From Chryseobacterium daeguense DSM 19388 (GTDB lineage Bacteria; Bacteroidota; Bacteroidia; Flavobacteriales; Weeksellaceae), in contig NZ_AUMT01000009.1 in assembly GCF_000430825.1 (NCBI RefSeq), positions 124,001-188,000 of the forward strand: 64,000 nucleotides of DNA, written 5' to 3'. The position numbers were made by a program, and so were the translations under genes. Positions within the stretch are counted from its first letter, which is position 1, and every line of letters begins with the position of its first letter. Under the pieces are notes generated by a model that made no database searches, was not told where the DNA came from, and saw only the letters and a list, made by a program, of their open reading frames with translations. Shown one piece after another: positions 9,198-18,314 of this stretch.

Positions 9198-9214
9198 CAC
9201 TTCTGCTATATTTG
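9183..9214 (+). promoter_or_regulatory. Promoter inside the 3' end of bshA
   Basis: TTG at 9183-9185, a 21-bp spacer and TATATTTG at 9207-9214 fully match the Bacteroidota consensus and would start transcription just before the DUF2851 ATG at 9225. Confidence 0.75.
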
Positions 9215-9224
9215 TGTCACACTC

Positions 9225-10499
9225 ATGACGGAAAAATTACTTCAATATCTTTGGAACTATAAGGTTTTCAAACATTTTGACTTCAAGGATATTGAAGGGA
9301 ACGCCGTTGAAATATTAGACTTCGGAAAATGGAATACAGATTCCGGTCCGGATTTCCTGACGGCGAAAATTAAAATCAACAATATTATTTTAGCCGGAAA
9401 TATCGAGCTTCACATAAAATCTTCCGACTGGATTTTCCATAATCATTCCCAGGATCCCAATTATCAAAACATCATCCTTCACGCTGTTTTCCAGAATGAT
9501 ATTGAGATTGATGAGCTTAAAAATAAAAACGTCCCTACACTGGAACTGAGAAATCACATTGATGAAAGCATTCTCTGGAAATATGAAAAGCTCATCAGTG
9601 GAAATCAGTTCATTCCTTGCGAGAATATATTTGATCCGAAAAAAATCCCGGTCAACTTCCATGAAGAAAATATTCTTAAAAAGCTGGAAGAAAAATCTTT
9701 GGAAATTGAGAAAAGTTTAATTCAGTTTAAAAATAATTTTGAGGCTGTTTTATTTCACAACCTTGCCTATTCTTTTGGCTTAAAGGTGAATGCGCTTATT
9801 TTTAAGCAGATTGCAGAAAGCATTGATTTTAGTATTATCAATAAAATCAGGCATAATGAGATGCAACTGGAAGCATTACTTTTCGGGATCTCCGGCTGGC
9901 TGGACAATCCCGTAGACGAACAAATGAAAATCTGGAAACGCGAATTTGATTTTCTTAAAGCTAAATTTTCTATTTCCGAATTAAAATTTCACCCAAAGTT
10001 CCTCAGATTACGGCCTCCAAATTTTCCTACCATCCGCCTTTCACAGCTTGCCAATCTGTATCATCAGCATCAAAGCTTATTTTCGAAAATTATTAATGCG
10101 AAAAATTCTGATCAGCTGTTCGAAATATTTAAAACGGTAAAAGCTTCCGAATACTGGAATAATCATTTTAATTTCGGAAAAATATCTACTGTTGATCAGC
10201 CAAAAGTTGTAAGTAAGGATTTTATTGAATTGATTATTTTAAATACCATTTTACCTTTAAAATATACTTATCACAAATACCACAACGAAGAAATTGCAGA
10301 CGAGATTCTGGTTTTCTATACTCATCTTTCAGCAGAAAAAAATTCAATTACAACCGATTGGAAAAAGCTTGGAGCCCCGTTGAAAACAGCTTTGGAAAGC
10401 CAAAGTCTGATTTATCACTTCAAAAATTCCTGTGAAGAAAAAAATTGCTTAAATTGCAGTATTGGATTTAAAATTTTAAAAGAATCTTCAAATGTTTGA
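9225..10499 (+). CDS. DUF2851 family protein
   Basis: A cytosolic protein of 424 residues with no signal peptide. It matches in style the DUF2851 family, which is nearly confined to Bacteroidota and has no known function. The N-terminal part has W-N-T-D-S-G-P-D-F-L-T-A-K-I and G-N-I-E-L-H-I-K-S-S-D-W, whose D/E/K spacing recalls a PD-(D/E)XK-type nuclease core; that is speculation. The C-terminus carries a Cys cluster (C-E-E-K-N-C-L-N-C) that could bind metal. It has its own promoter and overlaps the PspC gene by 8 bp. Confidence 0.75.
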   Translation: MTEKLLQYLWNYKVFKHFDFKDIEGNAVEILDFGKWNTDSGPDFLTAKIKINNIILAGNIELHIKSSDWIFHNHSQDPNYQNIILHAVFQNDIEIDELKNKNVPTLELRNHIDESILWKYEKLISGNQFIPCENIFDPKKIPVNFHEENILKKLEEKSLEIEKSLIQFKNNFEAVLFHNLAYSFGLKVNALIFKQIAESIDFSIINKIRHNEMQLEALLFGISGWLDNPVDEQMKIWKREFDFLKAKFSISELKFHPKFLRLRPPNFPTIRLSQLANLYHQHQSLFSKIINAKNSDQLFEIFKTVKASEYWNNHFNFGKISTVDQPKVVSKDFIELIILNTILPLKYTYHKYHNEEIADEILVFYTHLSAEKNSITTDWKKLGAPLKTALESQSLIYHFKNSCEEKNCLNCSIGFKILKESSNV

Positions 10500-10713
10500 T
10501 AATATCCGTCATAAAATGGAAAGAGAATGGTTTGGCGTTCTTACAAGAACCGGCGCCAAGCTGGGAATTCCCGTATCTAAGCTGAGAGTTTTTTTCATTT
10601 ACTCTACTTTTGCTACAGCAGGTTTTTTCTTTCTTATTTATCTCGGATTAGCCTTCACACTTTGGGTAAAAGATATTTTTATTACCAGAAGACCCAATGT
10701 TTTTGACCTATAA
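10492..10713 (+). CDS. Short PspC-domain membrane protein
   Basis: A 73-residue protein with an N-terminal amphipathic stretch (K-L-G-I-P-V-S-K-L-R-V) and one or two membrane helices (about 33-58), the layout of a minimal PspC domain. PspC proteins take part in phage-shock or envelope-stress signalling in Proteobacteria; in Bacteroidota the role of these short versions is unclear. It overlaps the DUF2851 gene and lies 3 bp before a GNAT gene, forming a tight three-gene operon. Confidence 0.78.
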   Translation: MFDNIRHKMEREWFGVLTRTGAKLGIPVSKLRVFFIYSTFATAGFFFLIYLGLAFTLWVKDIFITRRPNVFDL

Positions 10714-10716
10714 ATC

Positions 10717-11229
10717 ATGGAATTTTTACACATTATTTCTCCTGACGATTACAGAGTCCAGGAAATCTTCGCATCATACTGCAGTACTTTTCCGGAGGCG
10801 GAACGGAGGAATGAGGCACAGTTTGCAGCTTTATTCTCCCATCCTGATGTAAAAATTATTTCCGTTTTACATGAATCAAAAAATATCGGCTATCTCATTA
10901 TCTGGGAACTGAGCTGTTTTACTTTTGTAGAACATTTTGAAGTTTTTGCAGCATTCAGGAATCAGAAACTGGGTTCGCATATCATCAATTATTTATTCGA
11001 AAATTATCCCAGAATTGTCCTTGAAGTTGAACACGGACATTCTAATGATGACGCCTTAAGAAGATTTTCATTTTATCAGAAAAACGGCTTTCATCTGATT
11101 GATGAGCTATACGTACAGCCAAGCTACGGCGAAGGAAAAAGCCCATTGGATCTATGGCTGCTGGCTAATTACATCCCTGAGAATTTAGAGGAAGTTAAAG
11201 ACGAAATATATGACGTTGTTTATCATTAA
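10717..11229 (+). CDS. GNAT family N-acetyltransferase
   Basis: Predicted acetyl-CoA-dependent N-acetyltransferase of 170 residues. The core reads F-E-V-F-A-A-F-R-N-Q-K-L-G-S-H-I-I-N-Y-L, a variant of the R/Q-x-x-G-x-G/A pyrophosphate loop, followed by an L-E-V-E strand and F-Y-Q-K-N-G-F, typical of the fold's end. Substrate unknown. Third gene of the DUF2851-PspC-GNAT operon. Confidence 0.8.
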   Translation: MEFLHIISPDDYRVQEIFASYCSTFPEAERRNEAQFAALFSHPDVKIISVLHESKNIGYLIIWELSCFTFVEHFEVFAAFRNQKLGSHIINYLFENYPRIVLEVEHGHSNDDALRRFSFYQKNGFHLIDELYVQPSYGEGKSPLDLWLLANYIPENLEEVKDEIYDVVYH

Positions 11230-11254
11230 GAAAATCTGAAATGTCTCGAAAATT

Positions 11255-12040
11255 TCATTTATTTGAGGTCTTCAGCCTTGCTGTGAAGATTGGGATTGTT
11301 TCATCCATTCTCAATAATGCTCCCGAAAGATTTTTAGCCCTTACAAAAATTCTTGACTGAGGTTTTTCCAAAAAAGCAAATTCAATAAATTCTGAAATTC
11401 TTTCCTGCGGAATACCCTGTTTCGTAAAATAATCATCTTCCACTCTGTCCCGGACCCATTTGATGTGCTCCTGCAGATCATCATATCTGTACTGGCGCTT
11501 TTGTCTTCTTGCCTTTCCGCTCACCAGGTCGTAAACACCCTGCACATTCAGACTTCCCAACAGCATCGGTAACAGAACCTGCTTTACTTCTGCCGGTTTT
11601 TCCCTCATTTTCCCGGCCGGCTGGGGAAGCCCTACTGCATCTTCTACAATCTGTCCTTTATCCACTTTTGCCACTCTTCTTGAGTCTTTTTCCAGATCTC
11701 CGGTAATTTTTGTAAGCTCCACTTCTTCAATTTCCTGAATAATTCTAATCATTTTTACAAAGAGAAACGGATTATTTCCATTGGCTAAAACCCTGGTAGA
11801 AGCCCTTTCAAAGCCTGTTTTTATAAATCTGATTTCATCATTGGGAGAAGCTTCAATAGAAAACTCTCCGGAAGAATTGGTCAATACTTTTTTATCAGAG
11901 GAAATATTAATGACCGTAACAGCAGACAGATCATTATTATTTTCATCCGAAATCTTTCCCGTTACCATTTGCTGCGAATAAAAACCAGCAGACAGAAGAA
12001 GAAAAGCAAAGTAGAAAAATCTGGCAATTGTTCCTTTCAT
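11255..12040 (-). CDS. Exported carboxypeptidase-regulatory-like domain protein (paralogue 1)
   Basis: A signal peptide (to about residue 22) is followed by a prealbumin-like CarboxypepD_reg-like domain (about 25-110: T-G-K-I-S-D-E-N-N-N-D-L, then I-R-F-I-K-T-G-F-E-R-A). A helical C-terminal region of unknown role follows. Such domains usually sit at the N-terminus of TonB-dependent receptors; here the domain is alone. Its neighbour at 12051-12788 is clearly the same family and is transcribed just upstream, with a 10-bp gap, so this is a tandem duplication in one operon. Function unknown. Confidence 0.75.
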   Translation of the reverse strand: MKGTIARFFYFAFLLLSAGFYSQQMVTGKISDENNNDLSAVTVINISSDKKVLTNSSGEFSIEASPNDEIRFIKTGFERASTRVLANGNNPFLFVKMIRIIQEIEEVELTKITGDLEKDSRRVAKVDKGQIVEDAVGLPQPAGKMREKPAEVKQVLLPMLLGSLNVQGVYDLVSGKARRQKRQYRYDDLQEHIKWVRDRVEDDYFTKQGIPQERISEFIEFAFLEKPQSRIFVRAKNLSGALLRMDETIPIFTARLKTSNK

Positions 12041-12050
12041 AAGAATTAAA

Positions 12051-12788
12051 CTAAGGCGTTTTATACGTAGAAATTCTGTTAAGGACAGCGCTTTTAAACC
12101 TGTTTATATCCGCCTCGCTGCAATATCCGTATTTTAAAATTGTTTTTCTTTCAAATCCGGTTCTGAAAATATAAAGAATAAAATGCTGTATTTGTGGTTT
12201 ACTAACCTTTAAATCCTCAAAAAACTTATCTCCTAAAGCCGTCTGAAGATAGCTCATGAAATCCACATCATCCCACTTGTTTTTAATTTTACCAATAGTA
12301 AAAGTTCCCTTTGTAACAGGCTGTACAAACTCTCCCGGTCTTGCCGCCAAAACTCTTGGATCAGATTTTTGCGCCATATATTTTCCAAGATCATTTTTCA
12401 GCTTTTGTACTTTTCTTGGAGGATTCAGGTTTTTTGCATCTACTTTAAGGTCTCCTGTTATGCCTTTTTTAATCTCCACTTCAGCAATCAGCGTGGCTGC
12501 CCTTATTAAAGTGACATTAATCGGTGAGGTGATATTTTCCTTAGTTACCTTTCTGTTTGCCCGCTCAAAGCCCGTTCTTACGAATCTAAGCTCATCGCCG
12601 GCGCGGCCGGAAATCATGAAATGACCGTCCCGATTGGTGGTTACCCTTTCATCAGTTCTTATATTGATAACGGTGACATCCTGCATTTCCACATTATTTT
12701 CAGAAACAATCTTTCCGAAGATATAATCCTGGGCATTAGAATGGATGAAAAAAAGAGAAAATAGAAAAAAGAATAGTTTAAGTTTCAC
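12051..12788 (-). CDS. Exported carboxypeptidase-regulatory-like domain protein (paralogue 2)
   Basis: This 245-residue paralogue of the adjacent gene has a signal peptide ending near S-N-A-Q and the same beta-sandwich motif (G-K-I-V-S-E-N-N-V, R-F-V-R-T-G-F-E-R-A-N-R-K). Its C-terminal half shares length and layout with the neighbour but has diverged. It is first in the two-gene minus-strand operon. No catalytic residues are evident. A scaffold or interaction role at the envelope is possible but unproven. Confidence 0.75.
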   Translation of the reverse strand: MKLKLFFFLFSLFFIHSNAQDYIFGKIVSENNVEMQDVTVINIRTDERVTTNRDGHFMISGRAGDELRFVRTGFERANRKVTKENITSPINVTLIRAATLIAEVEIKKGITGDLKVDAKNLNPPRKVQKLKNDLGKYMAQKSDPRVLAARPGEFVQPVTKGTFTIGKIKNKWDDVDFMSYLQTALGDKFFEDLKVSKPQIQHFILYIFRTGFERKTILKYGYCSEADINRFKSAVLNRISTYKTP

Positions 12789-12970
12789 TGGCTATTTTTT
12801 ATAAAGCAAAACTAAAGTTATTTTTAAATTAAATGATAAGTTTAACCACAGTTAACTTGTTTTAGGAATTATTTTAGAAATTTCATTTCAAAAAGTGTTA
12901 AATAGTGAATTAAATTTGTTAAAATTTCATTTAAAAATTAGCTAACTTGCACTATTAATCGATTCAGAAA

Positions 12971-15900
12971 ATGCAAAATTCTTATACAGTTATCAATGCT
13001 TCAGCGGGTTCGGGGAAAACGTATGCCCTTGTTCAGCGCCTGTTGATGATCTGTCTTCGGTATCCTAATCAGCAGCAGTCGATAAGGAATATTCTGGCAC
13101 TGACTTTCACGAATAAGGCTGCCAATGAGATGAAAGAAAGAATTTTGACCTGGCTGGGAAATTTTTCGGCTGAGAGTTTCGCTGAAAATGTAGATTTAAT
13201 AAATATTCAGAAAGCCTTTGAAGAAGAAGGTTTAAAAATTACCATAGACGAACTTCATCATCGTGCAAAGAAGCTGCTGGATTACATTCTTCATAATTAT
13301 TCCACATTAAATATCGGGACAATTGACCGTTTCAACTCTCGTCTGGTAAGAAGTTTTTCCTATGAGTTAGGTTTGGCTAAAAATTTCAACCTTGAAATAG
13401 AAGCGGAACCTTTTCTGATTGAAGCTGTCGATAAAATGCTTGATCAGATCGGAGAAAATGAAGTAATTTCCAATTCATTTATGGATTATGTAGATTACAG
13501 CCTTGAAAATAATGAAAGGATTAATTTAAATAAAAACCTCTATGATTCCGCAAAGGAATTTGTAAAAGACATTCATTACGAGCATCTTAAAAACAATAAA
13601 GACTTCGACAATACGAATTATGAAAATATAAAAAATACGCTGCGGAAAGAAATTGTTTTTAATAAAAAGAAGGCTGTGGAGATTGCAACAAAATCTATTG
13701 AATTATTCCAGTCAAGAAATATTGAGATCGAAGATTTTGCACAGGGAAAAAATGGAATCGGAGGATTTTTTACTAAAGTTTTAGATTTTTACAATCAAAA
13801 AAGGCCGGGTTTCCCTTTTCCTACCACGCTGGAAGAATCTGTAGTCAACAATTACACAAAAGGCGCTTCGTCAAAGGCAAAAAGCAAAGAAGCGGATATT
13901 TTTGAAATTCTGGATCAGCTTCTGGAAAACAGAATGCAGCTGATTCTTTTATACATTGAAACGCAAAAAAAAGAGAAAATTTTATCCGCGTTGCTCCCTT
14001 TGAAAGTTAACAAAGATATTCAGGATGAATTGAAGAAAATTGAAGACGAAAATGACCTTGTTTTACTTTCTAAATTCAATATTTTAATTAACGAAAATCT
14101 TCGTAATGAGCCTTCCGCTTTTATTTATGAAAAAGTAGGTTCACAGTTTCAGCATTATTTTTTTGATGAATTTCAGGATACTTCCGAACTGCAGTGGCAG
14201 AATTTTGTTCCGCTCAGAGACCATTCTGTGTCGATGGAAAATACTTCATTTACGCTGGTTGGGGATCCAAAGCAAAGTATCTACCGTTTTCGCGGCGGTG
14301 AAAGCAAGCTAATGCTGGATATTATCAATAAAAAAGAAATATCACCTAAAGAAGCGGCTCTTCTCATTTTAAAAGACAACTGGAGAAGTGCAAAAAATAT
14401 TGTAAAATTTAACAATGACCTTTATAAATTTCACTCTGATATTTTAGAGGAAGAACATAAAAATATTTTCGGGACGGACGCTGAACAAACCCCGAAATCC
14501 GGAATTGAAGGCCGGGTAAAAGTAAATCTTATTGAAAATCTCACCAATGAAGATTTTTACAATGACACTTCAGAAAGGATGCGGAAAGATATTCAGGAAA
14601 GCCTGGATAATGGTTTTAAATTTTCCGACATTACCATTCTGTGCCGTGGAAATTTTGATATTTTCAGTTATTCTCAAAAGTTAGGAACTTTAAAAGTTAA
14701 TTATAAAGGCGAGGAAACCAACATCAAAACGATCTCGGAAAAAGGCCTTACACTGGAGCTATCCAATACGCTGAAGGCTGTGATTGAGTTTCTGAAATGG
14801 GAAGTGAATCCTAAGAATAAACCTAATTTAATCATGATGATGTATTATTTGAATAAATTAGGAAGAATTCACATGGCAGATTTCACACTGGAAATGAAAG
14901 AAATTCTAGATATTGAATCTCATGAAGAAATTTTGCAATTTATCCTGCACAAATACGCATTAAAACTTAAGCAAGATCATTTCCCTAAGTTTAATTTATA
15001 CAATTTCGTAGAATATTATATCAACGAATTTTCGGTTGAAAATAAGGAGACAGATTTTCTTTTGAACTTTTTGGAAATGCTCTTCAATTTTACACAAAAT
15101 GCCGGTGCAAGCACGAAAGAATTTCTAAAATATTGGGATGAAGAGGCTTCCACCTACACCATTCAGGCTTCGGAAAATATTGATGCGATACAGATTATGA
15201 CCATCCATAAAGCGAAAGGACTGGAATTCCCGATTGTTTTTATCCCAATGATGAATAAAAACCGGGATGCTGAATTTACCAACTGGTTTGAAACCAATCA
15301 GGATGCAGTATTAAAATCTGTGAATATCAATCAGTTCAGTAAAAACCTCGAAGTTTACGATCCCGAAATTGAAAAATTCAACAAGCAGAATTCTTACAAA
15401 AATTTTGTTGACAGATTATGCCTGCAGTATGTAGCCACGACGCGGCCTGTGGAGCAATTGTTTTTTTACATTCAAAAAGCGAATAAAACTTCAAATAATC
15501 TTGAACTTCTGGAATTTCTTCAATCCAGAAATACGGAAAATCTTGACGAATTTGATCTGTATGATGTACATCCTGAAATATTGAAAAAACATTCCAAAGA
15601 TAAAACCTCAACTTTTAAAACAAAAGATATTCGTGTTTTAAAGAATATCAGCGAAAAAAATACTTCTATAAAGATTGCCACTCCGTCTAAAAATTATCAG
15701 GTAAGAAATGAGAAAGTAAGAGTAGGGCTTTTTGTTCATGAATTATTGTCCCAGATTAATACCTCAAAAGACATTGCAAAGGTCTTGGAATGCTATGTTC
15801 TGGAAGGTCATATCACTGTGGAAGAAAGCATTGAAATTGAAGAAAAATTAAGACATATCATAGAAACTTATCATGAATATTTTGATAAAAAATGGGAAGT

Positions 15901-16111
15901 AATCAATGAAAAAGACATTATGATTTCCGAAAACGGCGAAAGCCGGGTTTATCGTCCGGACCGTATTCTGAAGGGAGAAGAAGGCTATATAATTGTAGAT
16001 TTTAAAACCGGAGAAGAAACTTCAAAAAATGAAAGGCAAATAGAAAATTATAAGAATATTTTACAAAAATTAGGAAGAAAGGTTTTGAAAACGCAGTTGA
16101 TTTATTTGTAA
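12971..16111 (+). CDS. UvrD/AddA-like helicase with C-terminal PD-(D/E)XK nuclease
   Basis: ATP-dependent DNA helicase-nuclease of the RecB/AddA type for double-strand-break processing. Superfamily 1 motifs appear in order: Walker A A-S-A-G-S-G-K-T (10-17), T-F-T-N-K-A-A-N-E-M, Walker B F-D-E-F-Q-D-T-S near 400, G-D-P-K-Q-S-I-Y-R-F-R-G-G near 436, I-H-K-A-K-G-L-E-F-P near 745, and A-T-T-R-P near 820. The end has the nuclease signature Y-R-P-D-R-I-L with I-I-V-D-F-K-T-G (about 993-1013). At 1046 residues it suits AddA. No AddB-like partner is adjacent. A lipoprotein gene follows after 42 bp. Confidence 0.88.
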   Translation: MQNSYTVINASAGSGKTYALVQRLLMICLRYPNQQQSIRNILALTFTNKAANEMKERILTWLGNFSAESFAENVDLINIQKAFEEEGLKITIDELHHRAKKLLDYILHNYSTLNIGTIDRFNSRLVRSFSYELGLAKNFNLEIEAEPFLIEAVDKMLDQIGENEVISNSFMDYVDYSLENNERINLNKNLYDSAKEFVKDIHYEHLKNNKDFDNTNYENIKNTLRKEIVFNKKKAVEIATKSIELFQSRNIEIEDFAQGKNGIGGFFTKVLDFYNQKRPGFPFPTTLEESVVNNYTKGASSKAKSKEADIFEILDQLLENRMQLILLYIETQKKEKILSALLPLKVNKDIQDELKKIEDENDLVLLSKFNILINENLRNEPSAFIYEKVGSQFQHYFFDEFQDTSELQWQNFVPLRDHSVSMENTSFTLVGDPKQSIYRFRGGESKLMLDIINKKEISPKEAALLILKDNWRSAKNIVKFNNDLYKFHSDILEEEHKNIFGTDAEQTPKSGIEGRVKVNLIENLTNEDFYNDTSERMRKDIQESLDNGFKFSDITILCRGNFDIFSYSQKLGTLKVNYKGEETNIKTISEKGLTLELSNTLKAVIEFLKWEVNPKNKPNLIMMMYYLNKLGRIHMADFTLEMKEILDIESHEEILQFILHKYALKLKQDHFPKFNLYNFVEYYINEFSVENKETDFLLNFLEMLFNFTQNAGASTKEFLKYWDEEASTYTIQASENIDAIQIMTIHKAKGLEFPIVFIPMMNKNRDAEFTNWFETNQDAVLKSVNINQFSKNLEVYDPEIEKFNKQNSYKNFVDRLCLQYVATTRPVEQLFFYIQKANKTSNNLELLEFLQSRNTENLDEFDLYDVHPEILKKHSKDKTSTFKTKDIRVLKNISEKNTSIKIATPSKNYQVRNEKVRVGLFVHELLSQINTSKDIAKVLECYVLEGHITVEESIEIEEKLRHIIETYHEYFDKKWEVINEKDIMISENGESRVYRPDRILKGEEGYIIVDFKTGEETSKNERQIENYKNILQKLGRKVLKTQLIYL

Positions 16112-16153
16112 ATAGGCACATATTTTGCACGTTCAGTTCAAATAAAAAAACAA

Positions 16154-16945
16154 ATGAGAAAAATTTCACAAATAGCGCTTATTGCTATTCTTATTTCGTG
16201 CGGTAAGGATAAAATCGAACCTGCAAATTCAACTTCCACCACTCAAAGCGAGTCAACTCCTGAAACTCCTGTAGCAACATCGGCAGAGGAGGTTTCCGGA
16301 ACATGGGTTGCGGATAATTTTCTGGAAGGCATCAAAAAAACAAAATCCGTTTACCAGAACAGGGACAGCAAAACTAAAGTCTTATTTTTCACTCTTGATA
16401 AAAATGAACTTCTGAATAGCGTAGGTATGCTGAAAGGATTTACTGCTCATGAGGGTGGCTATGATGTACAAATCAAATTTGATGAAAGCAAAAAAGCTTT
16501 TGCAAAAGATGAAAGAATAAAAGTTAATAATGCCGATTTTGAAGAATCCTTTGAACTAAAAATGAACGGTTCTAAGAAGCTTGAGATGGTAATGTCCGGC
16601 AAAACGGAAGTATATCAAAAAATAAACAGCGACCTTGCTGCGGAATTAAGAAAAATCCTTTTTGAAGGAAACTACACTGAGAAAGGGGCTCCAACTAAAA
16701 TTACTTTCGGAAGCGATGGCAAGGTTAATTTTAAAGATTATACTAAATATGATGTAATTTACGATTTTGCTGACGGGACTCAAAAATTTGACGGAATCCT
16801 TCTATCTAAAGGAAACTCTACCGATTCTGATCTGTATCAGTTTAAAATAAATGGAAAGACCCTGGAGCTTCAGCTTATGCACGAAAATGAAAAAGACAGA
16901 ACATTAAAGCCTGAAGGTAATAAAATTGTTCTGACCAAGGAATAA
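16154..16945 (+). CDS. Lipoprotein of unknown function
   Basis: A 263-residue protein with a lipobox (I-L-I-S-C16-G) and a Ser/Thr/Pro-rich linker (about 22-48) before a folded part. That part seems to hold two similar beta-rich halves: W-V-A-D-N-F-L-E-G near 51 and I-L-F-E-G-N-Y-T-E near 170 open comparable stretches. No family recognised. It stands between the helicase gene and a bidirectional terminator. Confidence 0.7.
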   Translation: MRKISQIALIAILISCGKDKIEPANSTSTTQSESTPETPVATSAEEVSGTWVADNFLEGIKKTKSVYQNRDSKTKVLFFTLDKNELLNSVGMLKGFTAHEGGYDVQIKFDESKKAFAKDERIKVNNADFEESFELKMNGSKKLEMVMSGKTEVYQKINSDLAAELRKILFEGNYTEKGAPTKITFGSDGKVNFKDYTKYDVIYDFADGTQKFDGILLSKGNSTDSDLYQFKINGKTLELQLMHENEKDRTLKPEGNKIVLTKE

Positions 16946-16967
16946 TCTTATTCTTATATAAAAATTT

Positions 16968-16995
16968 CGGAGGCCTCGTCATGACGAGGCCTCCG
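16968..16995. terminator. 28-bp perfect palindrome, bidirectional terminator
   Basis: A perfect palindrome centred on CGTCATGACG, with arms CGGAGGCCTCGTCA and complement, lies between the convergent lipoprotein and ferritin genes. It is flanked by A-rich and T-rich tracts, as expected for a terminator working in both directions. Confidence 0.85.
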
Positions 16996-17023
16996 ATTTT
17001 ATTGCTGATAAATATATTAAGTC

Positions 17024-17533
17024 TTAAGCCGTTGCATCCGGAGTAAAAACTCTCTGAGCCAGCTCCTGATCAAAAAGATACAATGCAGACGGATTGTCGC
17101 TTACCATTTTGATTTTAGTAACGTACTGTGAAGCACTTGCTTCCTCTTCCACCTGCTCGTTGATAAACCACTGAAGAAAAGAAGTTGTAGCAAAATCACC
17201 TTCGTCATTGGCGTTTTTCACGATATTGAAAATACTTTTTGTAACTTTTTGTTCGTGTTCTAAAGCTTTTTCGAAAATATCGATAGCTCCTAAGAATTCA
17301 TGTGGCGGCTTTGGAATTTCTCCGATAATGATTTCGCCTCCCACATCATTCAAATAATCAAACATTTTATCTGCGTGCATCAGCTCTTCTTTGCTCTGCA
17401 CTCTGAAATAATTCGCAATACCGTCAAGATCCTTTGCCGAAAACCAGGCAGACATTGAAAGGTAATATTGTGCGGCGTATTGTTCGTGAGCTATTTGTTC
17501 GTTAATTAATTGCGCAATTTTCTTGCTAACCAT
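17024..17533 (-). CDS. ftnA: Ferritin (bacterial non-haem type)
   Basis: Cytosolic iron-storage protein that oxidises Fe(II) and stores it in a 24-subunit shell. At 169 residues it has the four-helix ferritin layout: E-Q-Y-A-A-Q-Y-Y-L-S near 17-26 (ferroxidase Glu and Tyr), E-L-M-H-A-D-K-M-F near 49-57 (E-x-x-H pair), E-H-E-Q near 92-95, and F-L-Q-W-F-I-N-E-Q-V-E-E-E near 120-132. These give the usual di-iron ligands. It is monocistronic, with its own consensus promoter and a strong terminator. Confidence 0.94.
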   Translation of the reverse strand: MVSKKIAQLINEQIAHEQYAAQYYLSMSAWFSAKDLDGIANYFRVQSKEELMHADKMFDYLNDVGGEIIIGEIPKPPHEFLGAIDIFEKALEHEQKVTKSIFNIVKNANDEGDFATTSFLQWFINEQVEEEASASQYVTKIKMVSDNPSALYLFDQELAQRVFTPDATA

Positions 17534-17552
17534 AAGTAATAAATTTTACAGT

Positions 17553-17582
17553 CAAAATTAGGGAATAAATGCCCGAAATCAA
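17553..17582 (-). promoter_or_regulatory. Ferritin promoter
   Basis: Read on the minus strand: TTG (17582-17580), a 19-bp spacer, then TAATTTTG (17560-17553), a full Bacteroidota consensus about 20 bp upstream of the ftnA start codon, so the leader is very short. Confidence 0.78.
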
Positions 17583-17601
17583 AAGTTTTAGTCTATTAAA
17601 T

Positions 17602-17629
17602 AAAAAAAGGACGGAATGAATCCCGTCCC
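17602..17629 (-). terminator. Terminator of the Spy-like gene
   Basis: On the minus strand GGACGG and CCGTCC pair across a short loop and are followed by seven T. It lies 30 bp beyond the stop of 17660-18127. Confidence 0.82.
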
Positions 17630-17659
17630 TTACACATTAAAAATCAAAATTATAAACTG

Positions 17660-18127
17660 TTAATTAGCAGCCGGAGCAGCTGTAGTCATTGGTTTTTTCA
17701 TCATTTTCCCTCCTTTCATGCCTCTTTCTTTCATTGCCATTTTTCTCTTCTCCATTTTTTCTTTTCTGTCTGCCTGCCATTTTCCATATTGTTCAGGAGT
17801 TAAAATCTGCTTCATCTCAGCATCCATTTCCGCTCTTTTTGCCTTCATCTGTTCCATCTTAGCCTGTCTTGTTTCTTTGTTTTTATCGAAGTTGGCTTTC
17901 ATTTCAGATTTTTTCTTTTCGTGAAGTGCTTTGATTTTATCTACCTGATCCTGGCTTAAGTTTAAGTCTTTTTGCATTTGAGCCAGATGTTCCTGTTCTC
18001 TTTGCTGGAACTTCTGTTTCATTTCCGCTCTTTTTGCTTCTTTTTCCTGAGGAGTTGGAGTTGTCTGTTGTGCCATTGCAAAACCTCCCATTCCGATAAA
18101 TGCTATTGCTAAAACTAATTTTTTCAT
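17660..18127 (-). CDS. Exported Spy-like helical protein
   Basis: A 155-residue protein with a signal peptide (to A-M-A-Q, about 20) and an amphipathic, K/E/M-rich helical body. Two L-x-L-x-x-x-Q-x-x-x-I and L-T-P-E-Q-Y-x-x-W motifs (about 53-66 and 116-125) are the signature of the LTXXQ/Spy-CpxP group of periplasmic chaperone-like or metal-sensing proteins. The tail is rich in Met, Lys and Gly. The periplasmic chaperone role is inferred from the family. Confidence 0.72.
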   Translation of the reverse strand: MKKLVLAIAFIGMGGFAMAQQTTPTPQEKEAKRAEMKQKFQQREQEHLAQMQKDLNLSQDQVDKIKALHEKKKSEMKANFDKNKETRQAKMEQMKAKRAEMDAEMKQILTPEQYGKWQADRKEKMEKRKMAMKERGMKGGKMMKKPMTTAAPAAN

Positions 18128-18256
18128 CTTTTTAAAATTTTTAATTATTTAATTAATTGTTATACATCTTTTTGATTATTAGTTAAAACTAAAGTTAAAA
18201 GACAACATTCATAAAAAAATGTTAAATTTTGATATTAATTTGAAAATAGTAAAAAT

Positions 18257-18284
18257 AAAAAAGAGCAGATCCTAAAACCTGCCC
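18257..18284 (-). terminator. Terminator of the Asn/Gly-rich protein gene
   Basis: Minus-strand stem GGGCAG / CTGCTC (one G-T pair) followed by six T, 30 bp after the stop of 18315-19313. Confidence 0.72.
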
Positions 18285-18314
18285 TTCACACCACTTAAAT
18301 ATAATATATGAAAA

